Below are positions 14,705 to 17,690 of a DNA stretch of 17,690 nucleotides, piece by piece. Location: contig URTC01000002.1 in assembly GCA_900550765.1 (NCBI GenBank), positions 1-17,690 of the forward strand, written 5' to 3'. The notes beneath the pieces are model-generated. The model did not search any database. It had not been told where the DNA came from and saw nothing but the letters and a program-made list of their open reading frames with translations. The translations under genes were made by a program, and so were the position numbers. This stretch comes from an uncultured Clostridia bacterium (lineage in GTDB: Bacteria; Bacillota; Clostridia; Christensenellales; QALW01). Position 1 is the first letter of the stretch. Each line of letters starts with the position of its first letter.

Positions 14705-16086
14705 TAAAAAAATGGCTTGCATTCGCTGTTGTATTGGCGATTGCTCTGTGCGGATTCGCCGGCTGCGGAGGCAGCGGAGACGAGATCGTACTCAATGTGT
14801 TCAACTGGGGAGAATATATCTCCGACGGCGAGGGATCCTGGGAATACACCGATGAAAACGGCAACGTAACGGAGATTCCCTATTTGGATATCAACAAGGC
14901 CTTTGAGGAATATTATGCGCAGAAGCATCCGGGGAAAAAGGTAAGAGTCAATTATACTACCTATGCCTCTAATGAGGAGCTCTATGCTAAGCTTACGACT
15001 TCCGACGCTTCCTACGACGTGATCATTCCCTCGGATTATCTGATTCCGCTGCTGATTGATGAAAATTAGATTCAGCCCATTCAGCGAGAGAATATCCCTA
15101 ATATGGATAATATCGGGGAAAAATATATCGTAGAGGGGATTTCCTACCGCGAAGAGAACGGGGAAAAGACCTACTATTCCGCTACCTATACCTTCGGTAA
15201 GGTTGGAATCATCTATAACCTTACCTTACTGGAGCAGACCTTTGCCGATTTTTCACAGGAGGAATTTGAAGCGGAGGGCTGGAGCGTGCTTTGGAATGAA
15301 AAATATAAGGATCTGGGAATTCTGCAGTTCAATAATTCCCGTGATGCCTTTGCTACGGCACAGTTTGCTATGATGAAGGAAGACGGCTATACAGGCGAAA
15401 AAAGCTATATCAACGCCTCGGTATCCGATGAAGGCGGCCGTGAGCTGTATGTGCGCGCTTTGGATATGTTGAAGGCGCAGCAGCCGATCATTCAAAAATA
15501 CGTAATGGATGAAGTATTTAACAAAATGGAAACCGGCAACGCGGCCATTGCACCGTATTATGTGGGGGATTATTTTACCATGACCTGGAACTGTGAGGAT
15601 TATGAGCTGTGCTTCTTTTACCCCGAAGAAGGCTCGAACTCTTTCTTGGACGCCATGTGCGTGCCTACCAGCTCGCGGAACCCGGAGATCGCCCAGGAGT
15701 ATATCAACTTTATGCTTTCGGTAGATGAAGATCCCACCAAGAGCATTGCGGCTATCAATGCCGAATATATCTGTTATGCTACGCCGAATATAGCGGTACA
15801 GCAGGATGAACATTATCGCTATTTTGTGGAAAATGAGATGCATGAACGCGGCTATGAGCTGCTTTACAGTGAAAATTCCTTTGATTTTGAAGGGGAGGGC
15901 TTTGTCCGCCTGGATGACGCAACACAGCAGTATTTAAATGAATGCTGGGATCGCCTCAAGATTCAGGATGAGGAAAGCAGTCTGGTACTGCCCATCGTAT
16001 GCGGCGTGATTGCTGTGGCGATTATCGGCGTTGTGGTATTCGTTGTGATACGTAAAAAGAAAAAGGAAAAATATTATCAGGATTAA
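14701..16086 (+). pseudogene. potD: Spermidine/putrescine-binding lipoprotein PotD, interrupted by an in-frame TAG
   Basis: A frame of 462 codons for the extracellular polyamine receptor, broken only by TAG at codon 123 (15067-15069). The N-terminus has a short basic start, a hydrophobic core and a lipobox-like FAG-C22, so it should be lipid-anchored. PotD hallmarks are NVFNWGEYIS (32-41), VNYTTYASNEELYAKL, YDVIIPSDYLI before the stop and ATYTFGKVGIIYN after it. Unusually, a hydrophobic helix (about 428-449) followed by a Lys-rich tail forms a C-terminal membrane anchor. Without the stop the product is about 100 residues longer than a typical PotD; besides the tail, an acidic insert (GEGSWEYTDENGNVTE) contributes. 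ATG 14701 overlaps the potC stop as ATGA, with AAGGAGG just upstream. ATG 15103 after the TAG lacks a clear ribosome site, so restart is unlikely. Translated as written, only a 122-residue fragment is made. Confidence 0.88.
15067..15069 (+). other. In-frame amber codon inside potD
   Basis: TAG lies between ...IPLLIDEN and IQPIQRENIPN in the same frame. Related PotD sequences as I recall them carry Leu or a similar residue here, so TTG to TAG is the simplest change; TAT or TAC (Tyr) differ only in the third base. Confidence 0.95.
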
Positions 16087-16102
16087 ACCTGCGCAACAGC
16101 CA

Positions 16103-16130
16103 AAGGCCGGAGAACTTCTCCGGCCTTTTT
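16103..16130 (+). terminator. Rho-independent terminator of the pot operon
   Basis: 12-base perfect arms (AAGGCCGGAGAA 16103-16114, TTCTCCGGCCTT 16116-16127) with a one-base centre, followed by a T run to 16130, 17 bases after the potD stop. Confidence 0.95.
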
Positions 16131-16149
16131 CGGCAGCCCGGCTGCGTTG

Positions 16150-16178
16150 TTTACAGTATTATTTTATGATGGTATCAT
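16150..16178 (+). promoter_or_regulatory. Promoter of the GyrI-like gene
   Basis: -35 TTTACA (16150-16155), a 17-base spacer and -10 TATCAT (16173-16178). Transcription starting near 16185 would exclude the ATG at 16179 and supports the GTG start at 16209. Confidence 0.6.
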
Positions 16179-16208
16179 ATGGATGAAACAGGAAAAGGAG
16201 TGATTGCT

Positions 16209-16844
16209 GTGGCCTTTGATTATAAAAAAGAATATAAAGAATTCTATATGCCGCCCCAAATTCCGCATATTGTTGAGGTTCCTCCGATAAACTATATTGC
16301 GGTGAGAGGAAAAGGGAACCCCAATGAAGCAGGAGGAGAATATCAGCAGGCGATTTCTTTGCTGTACGGCCTTGCTTTTACTATAAAAAAGAGCAAAAAA
16401 GGTGCCCACAAAATAGAAGGGTATTTTGATTACGTCGTTCCCCCGCTGGAGGGATTTTGGTGGCAGGAGGGCATAGAGGGAATCGATTACGGAAAAAAAG
16501 AAGCTTTTTGTTTCCTTTCGGTAATCAGGCTTCCTGAGTTTGTTACCAGGGAAGAGTTTGCCTGGGCGGCAGAGCAGGCGCAGGAAAAGAAGCAGCAGGA
16601 TTTTTCAAAAGCAGAATTTTGGACGTATGATGAGGGACGATGTGTTCAATGCATGCATATAGGTCCGTATGATAATGAGCCTGAAACCCTGCGTCTTATG
16701 GAACAGTTCGCAGATGCGAACGGCTATGCGGCAGAGTTGACGGAACATAGATTTCATCATGAAATTTATTTAAGTGATCCCCGAAGATGTGCGGCCGGCA
16801 AATTAAGGACTGTGCTCCGGCAGCCGATAAAAAAGAAGGATTGA
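16209..16844 (+). CDS. GyrI-like small-molecule-binding domain protein
   Basis: A 211-residue stand-alone protein of the GyrI-like/AraC effector-binding superfamily (SOUL/BRE-type fold), without a DNA-binding domain. Family-typical phrases: the N-terminal FDYKKEYKEFYMPP, IVEVPPINYIAVRGKGNPNE, YGLAFTIKKSKK, DYVVPPLEGFWW and, in the second half, VQCMHIGPYDNEPETLRLM. Relatives bind drugs or other lipophilic compounds and some hydrolyse them; the ligand is unknown here. GTG 16209 is preferred to ATG 16179 because AAAAGGAG (16193-16200) lies eight bases before it and because the ATG would lie upstream of the predicted transcript start. It stands alone between the pot terminator and the promoter of the next gene. 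Confidence 0.85.
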   Translation: MAFDYKKEYKEFYMPPQIPHIVEVPPINYIAVRGKGNPNEAGGEYQQAISLLYGLAFTIKKSKKGAHKIEGYFDYVVPPLEGFWWQEGIEGIDYGKKEAFCFLSVIRLPEFVTREEFAWAAEQAQEKKQQDFSKAEFWTYDEGRCVQCMHIGPYDNEPETLRLMEQFADANGYAAELTEHRFHHEIYLSDPRRCAAGKLRTVLRQPIKKKD

Positions 16845-16901
16845 TACCGTAAGGAGAAAACTTTTAAATGTAAAAAATTTCCATATCCTTTTGGATTCGT
16901 A

Positions 16902-16929
16902 TTGACAGACATTCGATTCCGACTATAAT
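16902..16929 (+). promoter_or_regulatory. Promoter of the glycolipid glycosyltransferase gene
   Basis: Perfect -35 TTGACA (16902-16907), a 16-base spacer and perfect -10 TATAAT (16924-16929), 40 bases before the ATG. No clear terminator separates it from the GyrI-like gene. Confidence 0.88.
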
Positions 16930-16969
16930 ATAACTATAAAAAATTTGACTGCAGCAAAGGAGTGACTGC

Positions 16970-17690
16970 ATGAAATTACTGATACTTACCTGCAATACAG
17001 GGCAGGGGCATAACTCCACCGCAGGCTCGATATCGGAAAAATTTACAAGCAACGGCTGTGAATGCACCGCGGCGGATTCCCTTGCGTTTTTATCTAAAAA
17101 AATGTCTCGGTTTATCAGCTCCTGGCATACAAGGATCTATCGTCATGCGCCGATCCTTTTTGATCAGGGATATGAGTATGCGGAAAAACATCCTTCGGTA
17201 TTTGCTGATGAATCAATGGCCTATAATTTTTTTGGCCATGGCGTCAATAAACTCAATCGTTATATGGATGAGGGCGGCTATGACGGGGTTTTATGCGTGC
17301 ATCCGTTTTCAGCCATCATGCTTACGGAAACGCTGCGCCGCTATCCCAAAGCCGTAAAAACGGGGCTTGTGGCTACAGATTATACCTGCAGCCCCAGCGT
17401 AGCTGACAGCCGGATGGATTTTTATTTTATTCCGCATGCGTCGCTTGCGCAGGAATTTATTTCCTGCGGTGTGCCGGCGGAAAAGATCGTTGCCAGTGGG
17501 ATTCCCGTAAAGCAGGTATTTTTTGAGCGCGGCAGTAAGTCTGCGGCAAAAAAAGCGTTTGGTATGGAGCCTGACGTTCGTCATGTGCTGCTGATGTGCG
17601 GCAGTATGGGCTGCGGACCGATTGAGGAACTGGCGCTGGATGTGAGCAGCCGGCTTCCGAAGGGAGCCGTGCTTACCGTGGCCTGCGGCC
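16970..17690 (+). CDS. MGDG synthase/UgtP-like glycolipid glycosyltransferase (3' end missing)
   Basis: Translation from ATG 16970 is open to the window edge, giving 240 residues. The N-terminus MKLLILTCNTGQGHNSTAGSI contains the G-x-GHNS-A motif of the MGDG-synthase N-domain. The phrases YDGVLCVHPFSAIML, KTGLVATDYTCSPSV, DFYFIPHASL, GVPAEKIVASGIPVKQVFF and, at the edge, HVLLMCGSMGCGPIEEL fit the acceptor domain and the beginning of the GT28 nucleotide-sugar domain, as in diacylglycerol glucosyltransferases (UgtP/YpfP). Such enzymes transfer sugar from a UDP donor to diacylglycerol at the inner membrane face for glycolipids and lipoteichoic acid anchors. AAAGGAG (16956-16962) lies seven bases before the ATG. 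The sugar donor cannot be told from this half. Confidence 0.88.
   Translation, partial: MKLLILTCNTGQGHNSTAGSISEKFTSNGCECTAADSLAFLSKKMSRFISSWHTRIYRHAPILFDQGYEYAEKHPSVFADESMAYNFFGHGVNKLNRYMDEGGYDGVLCVHPFSAIMLTETLRRYPKAVKTGLVATDYTCSPSVADSRMDFYFIPHASLAQEFISCGVPAEKIVASGIPVKQVFFERGSKSAAKKAFGMEPDVRHVLLMCGSMGCGPIEELALDVSSRLPKGAVLTVACG

Noticed and set aside
14701..15069. A genuine short 122-residue lipoprotein followed by a separate 327-residue protein
   Set aside because: Both pieces are contiguous parts of one PotD fold in the same frame, and the second ATG lacks a ribosome site.

Overview
The window looks like chromosomal DNA of a Gram-positive Firmicute of the class Clostridia, probably a gut anaerobe. 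The grounds are purine-rich Shine-Dalgarno sequences before almost every gene, strong TTGACA/TATAAT-type promoters, base composition near 50% G+C by eye, an XRE-cupin regulator heading a potABCD operon (a common clostridial arrangement), a lipoprotein-type PotD, and intracellular-type glycosidases without signal peptides. This placement is inference; there is no rRNA or other phylogenetic marker beyond tyrS.

Layout. 1-680: the C-terminal end of a putative GH99/WbsX-like sugar-active enzyme (+) with its terminator. 953-4265: a compact minus-strand operon tyrS - IMPACT/YigZ-family gene - MATE efflux pump, driven by one strong promoter at 4237-4265. 4266-4720: non-coding, holding diverged palindromic repeat units. 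4721-9230: a divergent pair, a PHP-domain metallophosphoesterase (-) and a long GH106-like alpha-L-rhamnosidase-family gene (+) broken by one in-frame TAA. 9461-10906: a minus-strand GH27 alpha-galactosidase-type gene followed by an overlapping small zinc-ribbon protein, with a palindromic operator at the GH27 promoter. 10907-11335: an AT-rich regulatory region with repeated GTTTAG half-sites. 11342-16130: XRE-cupin regulator, potA, potB, potC and potD as one tightly overlapped operon for spermidine/putrescine-type ABC uptake; potD carries one in-frame TAG. 16150-16844: a monocistronic GyrI-like small-molecule-binding protein. 16902-17690: the start of a glycolipid glycosyltransferase (MGDG synthase/UgtP-like) running off the window.

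How the genes work together. The XRE-cupin protein probably senses a polyamine and controls its own operon through the repeats around its promoter. PotA powers import through PotB/PotC, with PotD as receptor. The three sugar-active genes look like separate units for intracellular breakdown of imported oligosaccharides.

The most unusual signals are two otherwise intact long reading frames, each interrupted by a single in-frame stop (TAA in the GH106-like gene, TAG in potD); a PotD with both a lipoprotein Cys and a C-terminal transmembrane anchor; the covarying hairpin repeats upstream of tyrS; and the half-site clusters before the pot operon. I see no CRISPR array, tRNA, rRNA, insertion sequence or phage gene, and no convincing wholly new multi-gene system.
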